64,000 nucleotides of DNA from positions 1-64,000 of the forward strand of contig NZ_MIEU01000014.1 of NCBI RefSeq assembly GCF_001968825.1, read 5' to 3'. Of the stretch, positions 21,136 to 29,369 are shown one piece after another. Each line of letters starts with the position of its first letter. The first letter of the stretch is position 1. The stretch comes from Tersicoccus sp. Bi-70 (GTDB lineage Bacteria; Actinomycetota; Actinomycetes; Actinomycetales; Micrococcaceae). Both the position numbers and the translations under genes were made by a program. The notes below the pieces were generated by a model, which was not told the DNA's origin, did not search any database, and saw only the letters and a list, made by a program, of their open reading frames with translations.

Positions 21136-22050
21136 ATGAGCTCGACGCCGGACCGGTACGCCTCCACCCAGGTCGACCCGGGCCGCCGCCCGGGCCGCAC
21201 CGGACGCCGGTCGGACTTGACCCGCCAGATGGTGGTGCTCGTCTGTCTCGTCCTCGCGCTGGTCGGCTCGGCCTTCGGATCCGGGGCCTTCGGCGGGACC
21301 GGCATCCAGAACGCCGCCAGCGGCGCGCTCGGCCCGGACGCCACCCTGCTCGCTCCCGCACGCCCCGCCTTCGCCATCTGGAGTGTCATCTACCTGGGTC
21401 TGCTGCTGTACGCCGTCTGGCAGGCGCTCCCCCGGCACCGCAGGGATCCCCGGCAGCGCGACACCGGGTACGCGGCCGCGGTGTCGATGCTGCTCAACGC
21501 CGCATGGATCCTCGTCGCCCAGGCCGGCTGGCTGCCCCTGACCGTCCCGGTGATCGTGGCCCTGCTGGTGACGCTGATCGTCCTCTACCGGCGGCTGGTG
21601 ACCGGGCCGGACCCCCGGGCCGTCGAGGCCGTCCTCGTCGACGGCACCTTCGGGCTGTACCTCGGCTGGGTCAGCGTCGCGACGACCGCGAACATCACGG
21701 CCGCCCTCGCCGGCCCGCTCGCGCCCGTGGGCGTGGACCTCGACGGGGGCGCCGTCTGGTGGGCGATCCTCGTCCTCGCGGTGGTCGCCGTCGTCGGCGC
21801 CGGCCTCGCCCTGGCCGGTGACGGCCGCGTCGCCCCAGCCCTCGCCCTCGGCTGGGGCCTGGCCTGGATCGCCGTCTCGCGGCTGGACGGCGCGCTGCGG
21901 TCGACGCCGACGGCCGTCACCGCGATCGCGGCAGTGGTGCTCATCGTCGGCTGGACGGCGATCGTCCGGACGCTGATCTCCCGGCGCCGTCGGCCCGGCT
22001 CGACCGGCCCCGTCAACCCGACAGCAGCTGACTCTCGTACCGGGCGTTGA
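21136..22050 (+). CDS. TspO/MBR-family tryptophan-rich membrane protein, extended
   Basis: 304 residues, nearly twice the usual TspO length (~160). Recognisable segments are PRPAFAIWSVIYLGLLLYAVW, AAWILVAQAGWL and DGTFGLYLGWVSVATTANI. About eight hydrophobic stretches are present; the extra C-terminal membrane segments have the tspO-domain fusion style seen in actinobacteria. TspO proteins bind porphyrins and are implicated in stress control. TACGCT is 6 nt upstream of the ATG. The last 38 nt overlap the 3' end of the convergent SRPBCC gene. Confidence 0.8.
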   Translation: MSSTPDRYASTQVDPGRRPGRTGRRSDLTRQMVVLVCLVLALVGSAFGSGAFGGTGIQNAASGALGPDATLLAPARPAFAIWSVIYLGLLLYAVWQALPRHRRDPRQRDTGYAAAVSMLLNAAWILVAQAGWLPLTVPVIVALLVTLIVLYRRLVTGPDPRAVEAVLVDGTFGLYLGWVSVATTANITAALAGPLAPVGVDLDGGAVWWAILVLAVVAVVGAGLALAGDGRVAPALALGWGLAWIAVSRLDGALRSTPTAVTAIAAVVLIVGWTAIVRTLISRRRRPGSTGPVNPTAADSRTGR

Positions 22051-22579
22051 GCCGCTCCCAGAGCGGGTACCAGTCGTCCCACCAGGTCTCCCACCGCACC
22101 GGGTGACCGTCCAGGGCGTCGTGCAGGTGCTCCAGGTGCAGGTGCCAGCCGGCCATCACCGTCGCCACCTCCAGCGGCGCGAGCGCCACCTCGTCCGTGA
22201 AGCGCAGCCGGGCTCCGCCGTCGTTCGCGGCGGCGAGGTCGAACGTCAGCCGCCCGTGCTCGCTGTTGGTGATCGCGAACACCGCGTCCTCATGGGCGGT
22301 GAGCACGGTGCCCTCCCACCAGGGCAGCGGGTCGGGCCGGCCGTTGAGCCAGTGCAGGTCGAAGGTCGCCCCCTCGCGAGCCTCCCCGCGCGCCTGCGCC
22401 CACCACCGGGCGGTGTAGGCGGGGTCGGAGACCATCCGCCACACCTCGTGCACGTCGTGCAGGTAGTCCCGCTCGAACTCGAGGCTGACCATGCCGCCCG
22501 GCCGCTCGGTCACCGTGCCGAGCGGGTGGCGGTTGACCAGGGGCTGCAGGCGCGAGACTCCTCCGTCGCCGGCACTCAC
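22013..22579 (-). CDS. SRPBCC-fold (START/AHSA1-like) protein
   Basis: 188 residues with a helix-grip pattern: [19 protein letters not shown], a central strand series ending in [15 protein letters not shown], and a C-terminal helix [12 protein letters not shown]. Members bind small hydrophobic ligands. GTG 22579 overlaps the stop of the upstream SDR gene (GTGA); an internal ATG (MVSLEFERD) about 29 codons in is an alternative start. Co-transcribed with the SDR gene. It overlaps tspO tail-to-tail. Confidence 0.8.
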   Translation of the reverse strand: MSAGDGGVSRLQPLVNRHPLGTVTERPGGMVSLEFERDYLHDVHEVWRMVSDPAYTARWWAQARGEAREGATFDLHWLNGRPDPLPWWEGTVLTAHEDAVFAITNSEHGRLTFDLAAANDGGARLRFTDEVALAPLEVATVMAGWHLHLEHLHDALDGHPVRWETWWDDWYPLWERLNARYESQLLSG

Positions 22580-23349
22580 CGCGGCGCCATCCGGATGGCA
22601 CCGTCGAGGCGGATCGTCTCGCCGTTGAGCATCGCGTTGGCCACGATGTGCTCGACGAGCGCGGCGTACTCGGCCGGCTTGCCCAGCCGCGACGGGTGCG
22701 GCACCTGCGCGCCGAGGGAGTCCTGGGCGGCCTGCGGGAGGCCGGCCACCATCGGGGTCTCGAACACGCCGGGGGCGATGGTCATGACGCGCACGAGCGA
22801 GCGCGCGAATTCGCGGGCCAGCGGCAGGGTCATCGCGGCGACGCCGCCCTTGGACGCGGCGTAGGCCGGCTGTCCGATCTGTCCGTCGAACGCCGCGACG
22901 GAGGCGGTGTTGACGATGACGCCGCGTTCCGGGCCGAAGGGACCGTCGACGGGCTCGACCGCGGTCATCGCCTCGGCGGCGAGCCGGATCACGTTGAAGG
23001 TGCCGATCAGGTTGACCTGGATGACCCGGGTGAACCGCTCCAGCGGCAGCACGCCCTCCTTGCCGAGGACCTTGCCGGGGGTGCCGATGCCGGCGCAGTT
23101 GACGACGATGCGCAGCGGACCGAGTTCTCCGGCGGCGGCGACCGCGGCGGCGACCTGCGCCTCGTCGGTCACATCGGCGGCCACGAAGCGCGCCCGCTCC
23201 CCGAGCGCGGCGGCGGCCTCCTCCCCGCGCGAGGTCGGCAGGTCGACGAGGACGACGGAGGCGCCCGCGTCGTACAGGGTCTGCGCGGTCGCGGCGCCCA
23301 GGCCGGATGCACCACCCGTGATCAGCGCGACGGAACCCTCGATCTGCAT
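22576..23349 (-). CDS. SDR dehydrogenase, 3-hydroxyacyl-CoA dehydrogenase (HSD10) type
   Basis: 257 residues of the classical short-chain dehydrogenase family. The cofactor motif TGGASGLG is near residue 11, NCAGIG near 85, the catalytic Ser in VNTASVAAF near 145 and Tyr/Lys in YAASKGGV near 162. The C-terminal segments [15 protein letters not shown] and [16 protein letters not shown] closely resemble type-2 hydroxyacyl-CoA dehydrogenases, which use NAD and act in fatty- or branched-acid oxidation. The substrate is inferred from resemblance only. Confidence 0.87.
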   Translation of the reverse strand: MQIEGSVALITGGASGLGAATAQTLYDAGASVVLVDLPTSRGEEAAAALGERARFVAADVTDEAQVAAAVAAAGELGPLRIVVNCAGIGTPGKVLGKEGVLPLERFTRVIQVNLIGTFNVIRLAAEAMTAVEPVDGPFGPERGVIVNTASVAAFDGQIGQPAYAASKGGVAAMTLPLAREFARSLVRVMTIAPGVFETPMVAGLPQAAQDSLGAQVPHPSRLGKPAEYAALVEHIVANAMLNGETIRLDGAIRMAPR

Positions 23350-23522
23350 GCCATCCCCTTCGATGTCGTTGATCCGGGCGCCGTCGGGCGGCCGGTCGCG
23401 GGCGCCCCTGGGCCACCCGCCGCTGTCAGCCTAACGCCGGTCGGTGCGGCGTCCCGTCGACGCGTGGGGCCATCCGGGGCGCGCGACGGTCCGGCCGGCG
23501 GCCCGTCCGTAGGCTGGGCCCC

Positions 23523-24683
23523 ATGAGCGCCTCCACGAGCAGTCCCGCACCGGTGCGGGCCGCCGTCGCCGCGGGATCCGTCACCACCCTGTTCGGGCAC
23601 CGCCTGCTGCACCTGCCCGGCACGCACCTGGCCGCCGTGCGCTGGCCGCGGCACCGGGCGTCCGACCTGCGCGGGCCCTGGCACTACTGGTGGCAGGCCC
23701 ACTACCTCGACTGTCTCGTCGACGCGGGCTGGCGGGAGCACCGGGCGGGACTGCCGTCGACGTCGCTGCACCGGGGCCAGCAGCTGCTGCTCGGCATCCG
23801 GCTGCGCAACCTGTTCCGCTACCCGAACCACTACTACGACGACATGGCCTGGCTCGCCCTCGCCGCGGAACGGCTGGACGAGCTGACCCGGGCGGTCACC
23901 GGCTCCGCGGGCGGCCGGTGCCGGGCCGTGGTCACCGCGCTCGGGCCGCGGCTGATCAGTGCGAGCACCGACGACGCCGGCGGTGGCGTCTACTGGAACA
24001 CGAAGCGCACCTTCAAGAACACGCCCGCGACGGCGCCGGCCGCGCTGTTCTTCGCCCGCGCCGGTCAGCCCGACCGCACCCGGGCGCTCACCGACTGGCT
24101 GCGCGACCGCCTGCTCGATGCCGAGTCCGGCCTCTACCTCGACGGGCTCCAGCTCGGTGGCGCGCGGGTCGAGACCGTCCGCGACCGCTACACCTACAAC
24201 CAGGGCCCGGTGCTGGGCGCGCTGCTGGCCCTCGGCCGGCCGGACGACCTGACCGCCGCGGCGCAGCTGATCCACGCCGTCGACGCCGGGTTGACGCGCC
24301 CGTCGAACGGTGCCCTCCGGGTGCTGATCACGCACGGCGACGGGGACGGCGGGCTGTTCACCGGCATCCTGACCCGGTATCTCGCCACCGCCGCCACCGA
24401 CGCCCGGCTGGACCCCGCGGCCCGGGCGACGGCGGCGCGGCTGGTCACGGACACGGCCGACGCGCTCTGGGCCGGCCGACGGCGGGTCGGGGCGGAGGAG
24501 TCGCCGTCGTGGGCGGCCGGGGGGCCGGACACGGGTGCGCTGGTCTTCTCGGCCGACCCGCTGGTGGATGCCGCAGCGGCGTATCCGGTGGGCACTCCCG
24601 TCGAGCTGTCCACCCAGCTGCAGGCGTGGATGGCTCTGGAGGCCGCCGCGGTGTGCGCCGACGGGACGGATCCCGCCGCCTGA
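23523..24683 (+). CDS. Glycoside hydrolase family 76-like protein
   Basis: 386 residues. The GH76 alpha-1,6-mannanase pattern is visible: HYWWQAHYLDCLVDAG, the catalytic Asp pair in NHYYDDMAWLALAAERL near residue 110, GGVYWNTKRTFKNTP and YTYNQGPVLGALLAL. No signal peptide is present, so it acts in the cytoplasm or on lipid-linked or internal mannans. TAGGCT (23510-23515) lies 7 nt before the ATG, predicting a leaderless mRNA. It converges with the PAP2 gene. Confidence 0.83.
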   Translation: MSASTSSPAPVRAAVAAGSVTTLFGHRLLHLPGTHLAAVRWPRHRASDLRGPWHYWWQAHYLDCLVDAGWREHRAGLPSTSLHRGQQLLLGIRLRNLFRYPNHYYDDMAWLALAAERLDELTRAVTGSAGGRCRAVVTALGPRLISASTDDAGGGVYWNTKRTFKNTPATAPAALFFARAGQPDRTRALTDWLRDRLLDAESGLYLDGLQLGGARVETVRDRYTYNQGPVLGALLALGRPDDLTAAAQLIHAVDAGLTRPSNGALRVLITHGDGDGGLFTGILTRYLATAATDARLDPAARATAARLVTDTADALWAGRRRVGAEESPSWAAGGPDTGALVFSADPLVDAAAAYPVGTPVELSTQLQAWMALEAAAVCADGTDPAA

Positions 24684-24700
24684 CGCTCGCCCGCGTCAGG
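24679..24700. terminator. Hairpin between convergent GH76 and PAP2 genes
   Basis: CCTGACGC (24679-24686) pairs with GCGTCAGG (24693-24700) around TCGCCC, overlapping the GH76 stop. GCGTCAGG occurs again at 24727-24734. The intervening GGTTGAAAAAGTG is the only A-rich run nearby. Confidence 0.5.
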
Positions 24701-24728
24701 GCCGTGTCCGGTTGAAAAAGTGAGCGCG

Positions 24729-25571
24729 TCAGGCCGGATCGGGACGACCCGGATCGGGACGGCTCGGATCGGGACGGCTCGGGTCGGATCGGCTCGCGTC
24801 GGAGCGGCTCGGGTCCCCGGCCGGCTCCCCGCCGCGCCGCCCCGTCGGACGCCAGGTGTCGATCCCGACGACGACGCCGAGGATGGCGACGGCGAGCAGG
24901 GCGGACGCCGTGACGTCGGTGAGCCAGTGGTAGCCGAGGTAGAGCCGGCTGAACGCGACGACGAACACCGCGACGAGCGCCCCGGCCAGTGCCACCCACC
25001 GGCCGGCACCCCGGCGTCGGCCCGCCGTCGTCGCCCCGTGACGGAAGAACAGCAGGTAGACGAGCACGAAGGTGAAGGTCGCGGTGCCCAGGGTGTGCCC
25101 GGACGGGAACGAGTAGGAGGCGTCGGCGCCCATCAGCATGTCCGCCACGGGCGGCCGCCCGCGACCGGCGATCGACTTGATGCCGACGATGCAGGCCACG
25201 GCCACGGCCATCGCGCCGGCGAGCAGCACGGGCCGCCACCAGTGCCGGCTGCGCGCCAGCCACACCACCACGGTGACGAGACTGATGATGATCATCCCGG
25301 TCGGGGCGGTGATCGTGGTGATCACCTCGAGCGTGGTGGTCAGCGGCGGAATGCGGTGCTGCAGCAGCCAGGCCAGCAGGGGGATGTCCCAGCGCGAGAG
25401 GTCCTCCTTGTGCGTCCACCAGTCCCAGATGCGGGTGAACATGAGCAGGCCGCCGACCACCAGGATCGCGGCGACGACGAGGCGGGTGCGCCGGGGACCG
25501 GCCATCGGAGGCTCGGCGAAGCGGTCGGCGAGGGAGATCGGCTGCCGGCGCAGCGGCGCGGAGGAGGACAC
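24729..25571 (-). CDS. PAP2-family phosphatase with repetitive C-terminal tail
   Basis: 280 residues, about six membrane helices. The three PAP2 phosphatase motifs are present: KSIAGRGRPP, SYSFPSGHTLGT and SRLYLGYHWLTDV. Members dephosphorylate lipid phosphates at the membrane. TACGCT lies 6 nt before GTG 25571, supporting that start and a leaderless mRNA. The C terminus ends in about 25 residues of SRPDP/GRPDP repeats encoded by 15-bp DNA repeats (24736-24810), probably a dispensable tail. Confidence 0.87.
   Translation of the reverse strand: MSSSAPLRRQPISLADRFAEPPMAGPRRTRLVVAAILVVGGLLMFTRIWDWWTHKEDLSRWDIPLLAWLLQHRIPPLTTTLEVITTITAPTGMIIISLVTVVVWLARSRHWWRPVLLAGAMAVAVACIVGIKSIAGRGRPPVADMLMGADASYSFPSGHTLGTATFTFVLVYLLFFRHGATTAGRRRGAGRWVALAGALVAVFVVAFSRLYLGYHWLTDVTASALLAVAILGVVVGIDTWRPTGRRGGEPAGDPSRSDASRSDPSRPDPSRPDPGRPDPA
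24736..24810. repeat. 15-bp tandem repeat in the PAP2 C-terminal tail
   Basis: Five units of GGATCGGGACGGCTC-like sequence; units 2 and 3 are identical and the others differ at a few bases. 15 bp keeps frame, so copy changes would only lengthen or shorten the polar protein tail. Confidence 0.75.
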
Positions 25572-25670
25572 AGGGGAAGCGTAGGCCACCCGGCTCGGAG
25601 GCCCCCGTGTGCGGCCGGTCGGCTGCGTGGCGGTGGGGCGCCCGGCCCCCGATCGGATAGAACAGAGGAC

Positions 25671-26213
25671 ATGAGCAACGTGCGCACGCCCGACCCGTAC
25701 CCCGGATGGCTCTCTCCGGAGGACCTCCACGAGGCACGCCAGCGGCTACCCATGGTGTACGTGGAGGCCCTGCCGGTCCGCGTCGACACCCTCGGTTATG
25801 TGACCGAGATCGGGTTGCTGCTGACCGCGAGCGACGAGGGCGAGATGGTCCGCACCTTCGTCTCCGGCCGCGTCCTGTACCGGGAGTCGATCCGCGCGGC
25901 GCTGCTGCGCCACCTCGAGAAGGACCTCGGCCCGTTCGCGCTGCCGCAGATCCCGCCGTCGCCCGTGCCGTTCACGGTCGCCGAGTACTTCCCGTCGCCG
26001 TCGCCCTCGCCCTACACGGACGACCGGCAGCACGCCGTCGCGCTCGCCTATGTCGTACCGGTGACCGGGGAGTGCACTCCGCGCCAGGACGCCCTGCAGC
26101 TGTCATGGCTGACGCCGGACGAGTGCCTGAGCGACGGCGTGCAGGCGGAGTTCGTGGGCGGCCGCGGGAACCTCGTCCGGCAGGCGCTGGCCCACGTCGG
26201 CTGGGGTCGCTGA
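25671..26213 (+). CDS. DUF4916/NUDIX-like hydrolase
   Basis: 180 residues matching the actinobacterial DUF4916 group, which has a NUDIX-like fold. Recognisable are the N-terminal GWLSPEDLHEARQRLPMVYVEALP, the Nudix-helix-like stretch GRVLYRESIRAALLRHLEKDLGP and VALAYVVPVTGECTPRQDALQLSWLTPDE. A canonical Nudix box (GX5EX7REUXEE) is not complete, so enzymatic activity is uncertain. TAGAAC sits 7 nt upstream of the ATG, overlapping an SD-like GAGGA. It is separated from the convergent FUSC gene by two bases. Confidence 0.72.
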   Translation: MSNVRTPDPYPGWLSPEDLHEARQRLPMVYVEALPVRVDTLGYVTEIGLLLTASDEGEMVRTFVSGRVLYRESIRAALLRHLEKDLGPFALPQIPPSPVPFTVAEYFPSPSPSPYTDDRQHAVALAYVVPVTGECTPRQDALQLSWLTPDECLSDGVQAEFVGGRGNLVRQALAHVGWGR

Positions 26214-26215
26214 CC

Positions 26216-27250
26216 TCAGCCCTGCGGTGCCCGCTGCCGGCGGATCCGTTCCACCACCGGGCTGAGCACCACGACGACGGCCACCGCCACGGCGGCACCG
26301 ATCACCGTCTCGATCGCCCGGCTGAACACCAGCTGCTCGACCGGCATCGGGTTGCCCAACTGCACCATGCACAGGGCCAGGGGCGTGATGAAGATCAGGG
26401 CCGTGGCGTAGTGCCGGATGACGAACAGCTCGCCGAGGAACTGCAGGACGATGACGACGATCGCCAGCGGCCACGGGCTCGGGTGGAAGCCGAGGATGAC
26501 GGCGGTCAGCGCGACACCGGCGAGGGTGCCGACCACGCGGTGGATCGCCCGGCTGACGCGGGCGGGCGCGTCCGGGGCGGCGATCGCGGCGATGCCGGCG
26601 ACCATCGCCCAGTTGCTGTGCCCGGCGCCGGAGAGCTGACCGAGCAGGCCCGCGACCAGCGCGACGACGAGGAACTGACTGCCGTGCCACGCGAGCTGGG
26701 CGGGGCTGAAGGAGCCGCCGGGCAGGGCGGCGCCGTCGCCCATGCCGGGGAGGACACGCGAGAGCACCCCCAGCAGCACGCAGAAGACGACGGTCGCGAC
26801 GGCGACGCCAAGGCCCGACAGGAACGACGGGGGCGTCGGCAGCGCCGCGATCGACGTGAACGCGAAGACGAAGAACACCGAGCCGCTGGGCTTGAAGCCG
26901 ACGGCGGCGGCCACGACCGCGCCCAGGGCGGCGACGACCGCGCCGATCAGCACGATGCTCAGCCCGCTGACCTGCGCGTGCGCACTCGACAGGCCGAGGG
27001 CCAGGCAGATGAGGATGATGACGCCGGCGAGGGACTGGTGGACGACCCGGCGGCGCAGCGTCTCCCGCTTGGCGTAGATGCCGGTGAACGAGCCGAAGGC
27101 CGCGAACACGGCCAGGTCGGCCCGTCCCAGGATCATCACGAGCAGCAGCGGCACCGCGATACCGACGGCGATCCGCGCTGCCGAGAGGTGATCGGCCTGC
27201 GCGGGACCGAACCTGAAGAAGTCGCGAACACCCGTCACGTCATCCAGCAC
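26216..27250 (-). CDS. FUSC-family membrane protein
   Basis: 344 residues with about nine to ten hydrophobic helices in two blocks. The FUSC signatures FAAFGSFTGIYAKRETLRRR near residue 52 and the second-half RVSRAIHRVVGTLAGVALTAVIL near 230 are present. Related proteins (AaeB, YccS) export aromatic acids or are of unknown function. The start is GTG 27250; no SD or clear -10 is visible, and a GTG six codons downstream (VRDFFRFG) is an alternative. It precedes the bacteriocin locus but is separated from its last gene by 108 nt. Confidence 0.82.
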   Translation of the reverse strand: MLDDVTGVRDFFRFGPAQADHLSAARIAVGIAVPLLLVMILGRADLAVFAAFGSFTGIYAKRETLRRRVVHQSLAGVIILICLALGLSSAHAQVSGLSIVLIGAVVAALGAVVAAAVGFKPSGSVFFVFAFTSIAALPTPPSFLSGLGVAVATVVFCVLLGVLSRVLPGMGDGAALPGGSFSPAQLAWHGSQFLVVALVAGLLGQLSGAGHSNWAMVAGIAAIAAPDAPARVSRAIHRVVGTLAGVALTAVILGFHPSPWPLAIVVIVLQFLGELFVIRHYATALIFITPLALCMVQLGNPMPVEQLVFSRAIETVIGAAVAVAVVVVLSPVVERIRRQRAPQG

Positions 27251-27358
27251 ATCACACCGGCGGGACGGAAGACCTGGATCGGGGCGGTTCCGTCGCGGAT
27301 CTCACGCCCGCCGGGATCAGCCGGGAGGCGCCTCAGCGTCCGGCGCCCCGCGCCGCGG

Positions 27359-27586
27359 TCAGTGGCCGGTGCCCGTGCCCGACGGGCGACCGCGCCGGGT
27401 GACGACGGCGTGCGTGACACCCGCCGCGGCCAGCCCGACGACGATGCTGATGATGGCCCGCACCACCACGGGCAGCTCGGTGCCGACCGCGAGCAGAACG
27501 GCGACGGCGGTGATGGCCAGGATCAGGGCAGCGGTGGCGGCACGGTCGGCGGTCTTGTTCTTCACGGTGGTGGTCCTGTTCGTCAC
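27359..27586 (-). CDS. Small membrane protein, last gene of the bacteriocin locus (putative immunity accessory)
   Basis: 75 residues starting at GTG 27586, preceded by GAAGGA at 9 nt. Two hydrophobic helices, ALILAITAVAVLLAVG and VVVRAIISIVVGLAAAGVTHAVV, are separated by a short turn, with a basic Arg/Lys-Thr N terminus and a polar GRPSGTGTGH tail. I do not recognise a family. Its position, 68 nt after the ABC permease on the same strand, suggests it belongs to the bacteriocin self-protection module; small two-helix proteins do occur in leaderless bacteriocin loci. This is inference from context. Confidence 0.6.
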   Translation of the reverse strand: MTNRTTTVKNKTADRAATAALILAITAVAVLLAVGTELPVVVRAIISIVVGLAAAGVTHAVVTRRGRPSGTGTGH

Positions 27587-27654
27587 GGTGATCGGTCCTT
27601 CGCGGTGGTCGCTGCTGTGCGGTGGTCGATGCTGCGGGTTCGTCACGAGCGGGC

Positions 27655-28470
27655 TCACGCGTCCTGGCGACGGAAGCGGACGAGCGCCAGCAGGGCCACA
27701 CCGAGCCCCCAGACCGCCAGGCCCGCCTGACCGGTGAGCATCGATCCCACCCCGGTGGACGGGAGCGCGGTGACCCCGATGGCTCGGAACATCAAGGGCG
27801 TCGGCGTCGCCTCGACGGTACCGCCGACGATGTCCTGCAGCTGCGGTGGCAGCGCCGCGCCGAGCGCCCCGAGCGCGAGAGGCAGGATGACCAGCACGCC
27901 GAGCAGGATCAGCACGGCGCCCGAGGACCGTCCCACGAGCGAGGCGGCACCGAAGGCGAGCAGCGTCAGGCTCGAGGACGCGACCACCACGAGCAGCACG
28001 CCGAGCGCGACCCACGGCGCGGCCTCCAGCGTTCCCACGAGGCAGCCGATCCCGCCGACCAGCGCCGCCGGGACCGCGGCCGCGACGGCGCCGAGGACGA
28101 CGTGGGCGAGGGCGCGGGCCAGGAAGAGGCGTCGCCGGTCCGGCACGAGCGTCAGGGCGACGCGCACGTGGCCGCCGGTGTCCCGGCCGACGCCGAGCGC
28201 CGTGCCGATGGCGACGGAGAGTGCCGCGAGGAACCCGGACACCTCGAGCGGCAGCGTCGCCACCTGCCGCGGCACCGTCTCGGTGATGAACAGGATGACG
28301 GCGAGCGTGCCGAACCCTCCCAGGACGGCCAGCGCCGTCGCGGTGATCAGGGTCCCCCGCAGGCCTCCCCGGCGGGTGAGCCGGCGCAGTTCGGCCCGGG
28401 CGACCAGGAGCAGGTCCTGCGGGGCCGGCCTCCCGGACGCGGCCTCGATCGCCGCGGCGGTCTGACTCAT
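27655..28470 (-). CDS. ABC transporter permease of the bacteriocin locus
   Basis: 271 residues, ABC-2-like integral membrane subunit with about six hydrophobic segments, including GTLITATALAVLGGFGTLAVILF, LAHVVLGAVAAAVPAALVGGI and SGAVLILLGVLVILPLALGALGA. The early motif ARAELRRLTRRGGLRGTL is typical of actinobacterial ABC-2 permeases. It overlaps the ATPase gene by 4 nt (stop/start coupling). By analogy with the LnqEF-type exporters of lacticin Q, it would export the mature bacteriocin and/or remove it from the membrane. No protease domain is needed, because the peptide has no leader. Confidence 0.83.
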   Translation of the reverse strand: MSQTAAAIEAASGRPAPQDLLLVARAELRRLTRRGGLRGTLITATALAVLGGFGTLAVILFITETVPRQVATLPLEVSGFLAALSVAIGTALGVGRDTGGHVRVALTLVPDRRRLFLARALAHVVLGAVAAAVPAALVGGIGCLVGTLEAAPWVALGVLLVVVASSSLTLLAFGAASLVGRSSGAVLILLGVLVILPLALGALGAALPPQLQDIVGGTVEATPTPLMFRAIGVTALPSTGVGSMLTGQAGLAVWGLGVALLALVRFRRQDA

Positions 28471-29369
28471 CGGAGCCGCTCCCCTTCCGGTTCGGTCAGC
28501 AGGTCGAAGTAGGTCTCCTCCAGGGAGCGGGACACCGCGGCGAGGTGGCTCAGGCCGGCACCGCACGCGAACGCGATCCGGCCGACCTCGGTGGCGGCCA
28601 GTCCCTGGACGAGGACGCCCGCCCCGTCGGGACGGTGCTCCACTCCGCGCTGCCGTAGCTGGTCGAGCACGCGGGGCAGGTCGGGCGACTCCAGATAGAC
28701 GCTCGAGACCGTCGCCCCCGTGGACACGAACTCGTCGAGCGTTCCCTGCGCCGCCACCCGCCCCTCACGCAGCATCACCACGCGGTCGGCGACCATCGAC
28801 AGTTCGCTCATGTGGTGCGAGGAGAGCAGGACGGTGGCGCCGTCCCGGGCCATCTGGGCGATGAACGAGCGGAACCACTGGATGCCGTCGGGGTCCAGCC
28901 CGTTGACCGGCTCGTCGAGCACGAGGATCCGGGGGTGGCACACCGTGGCCGCGGCGATCCCGAGCCGCTGCCGCATCCCGAGGGAGAAGGTGCGGACGGG
29001 TGCGGATCCGACGTGGTCCAGCCCGCTGAGCGTCAGCGCCCCCCGGGCTCGGGCCCGCGTCACCGCCTGGGTGTCGCAGACGTACTCGAGGAAGCCGAGC
29101 GCGCTCACCTGCGGCGGGATCCACTCGGCCGACAGGAACACGCCCATCAGCAGCCCCGGGTGGGACGCGGAGCCGGGCTCGCCGCCGTCGATCATGACCC
29201 GGCCCGCATCGGGCCGGGCCAGGCCCGTCACCATCCGCAGCACCGTCGTCTTGCCCGCCCCGTTCGGTCCCACGAAGCCCGTCACGGCGCCCGCGGGTGC
29301 CGTGAAGGAGACGTCCGTGACGGCGGCACGGGTGCCGAAGGACTTGCTGACCCCCCTCACCTCGATCAT
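28467..29369 (-). CDS. ABC transporter ATP-binding protein of the bacteriocin locus
   Basis: 300 residues. Walker A GPNGAGKTTVLRM is near residue 38, the Q-loop segment LSAEWIPPQ near 80, signature TFSLGMRQRLGIA near 130, Walker B ILVLDEPVNGLDPDG near 155 and the switch His in LLSSHHMSEL near 185. The C-terminal extension (about 215-300) is typical of multidrug/antibiotic-type ABC-2 ATPases. The ATG overlaps the stop of the PH-domain gene (ATGA), and the permease overlaps its own end, so the four genes behave as one translationally coupled unit. Confidence 0.88.
   Translation of the reverse strand: MIEVRGVSKSFGTRAAVTDVSFTAPAGAVTGFVGPNGAGKTTVLRMVTGLARPDAGRVMIDGGEPGSASHPGLLMGVFLSAEWIPPQVSALGFLEYVCDTQAVTRARARGALTLSGLDHVGSAPVRTFSLGMRQRLGIAAATVCHPRILVLDEPVNGLDPDGIQWFRSFIAQMARDGATVLLSSHHMSELSMVADRVVMLREGRVAAQGTLDEFVSTGATVSSVYLESPDLPRVLDQLRQRGVEHRPDGAGVLVQGLAATEVGRIAFACGAGLSHLAAVSRSLEETYFDLLTEPEGERLR

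Noticed and set aside
24701-24735. Insertion sequence end at the A-rich GGTTGAAAAAGTG
   Set aside because: No second inverted copy, transposase remnant or target duplication was found nearby; it is only a short A-rich patch after a hairpin.
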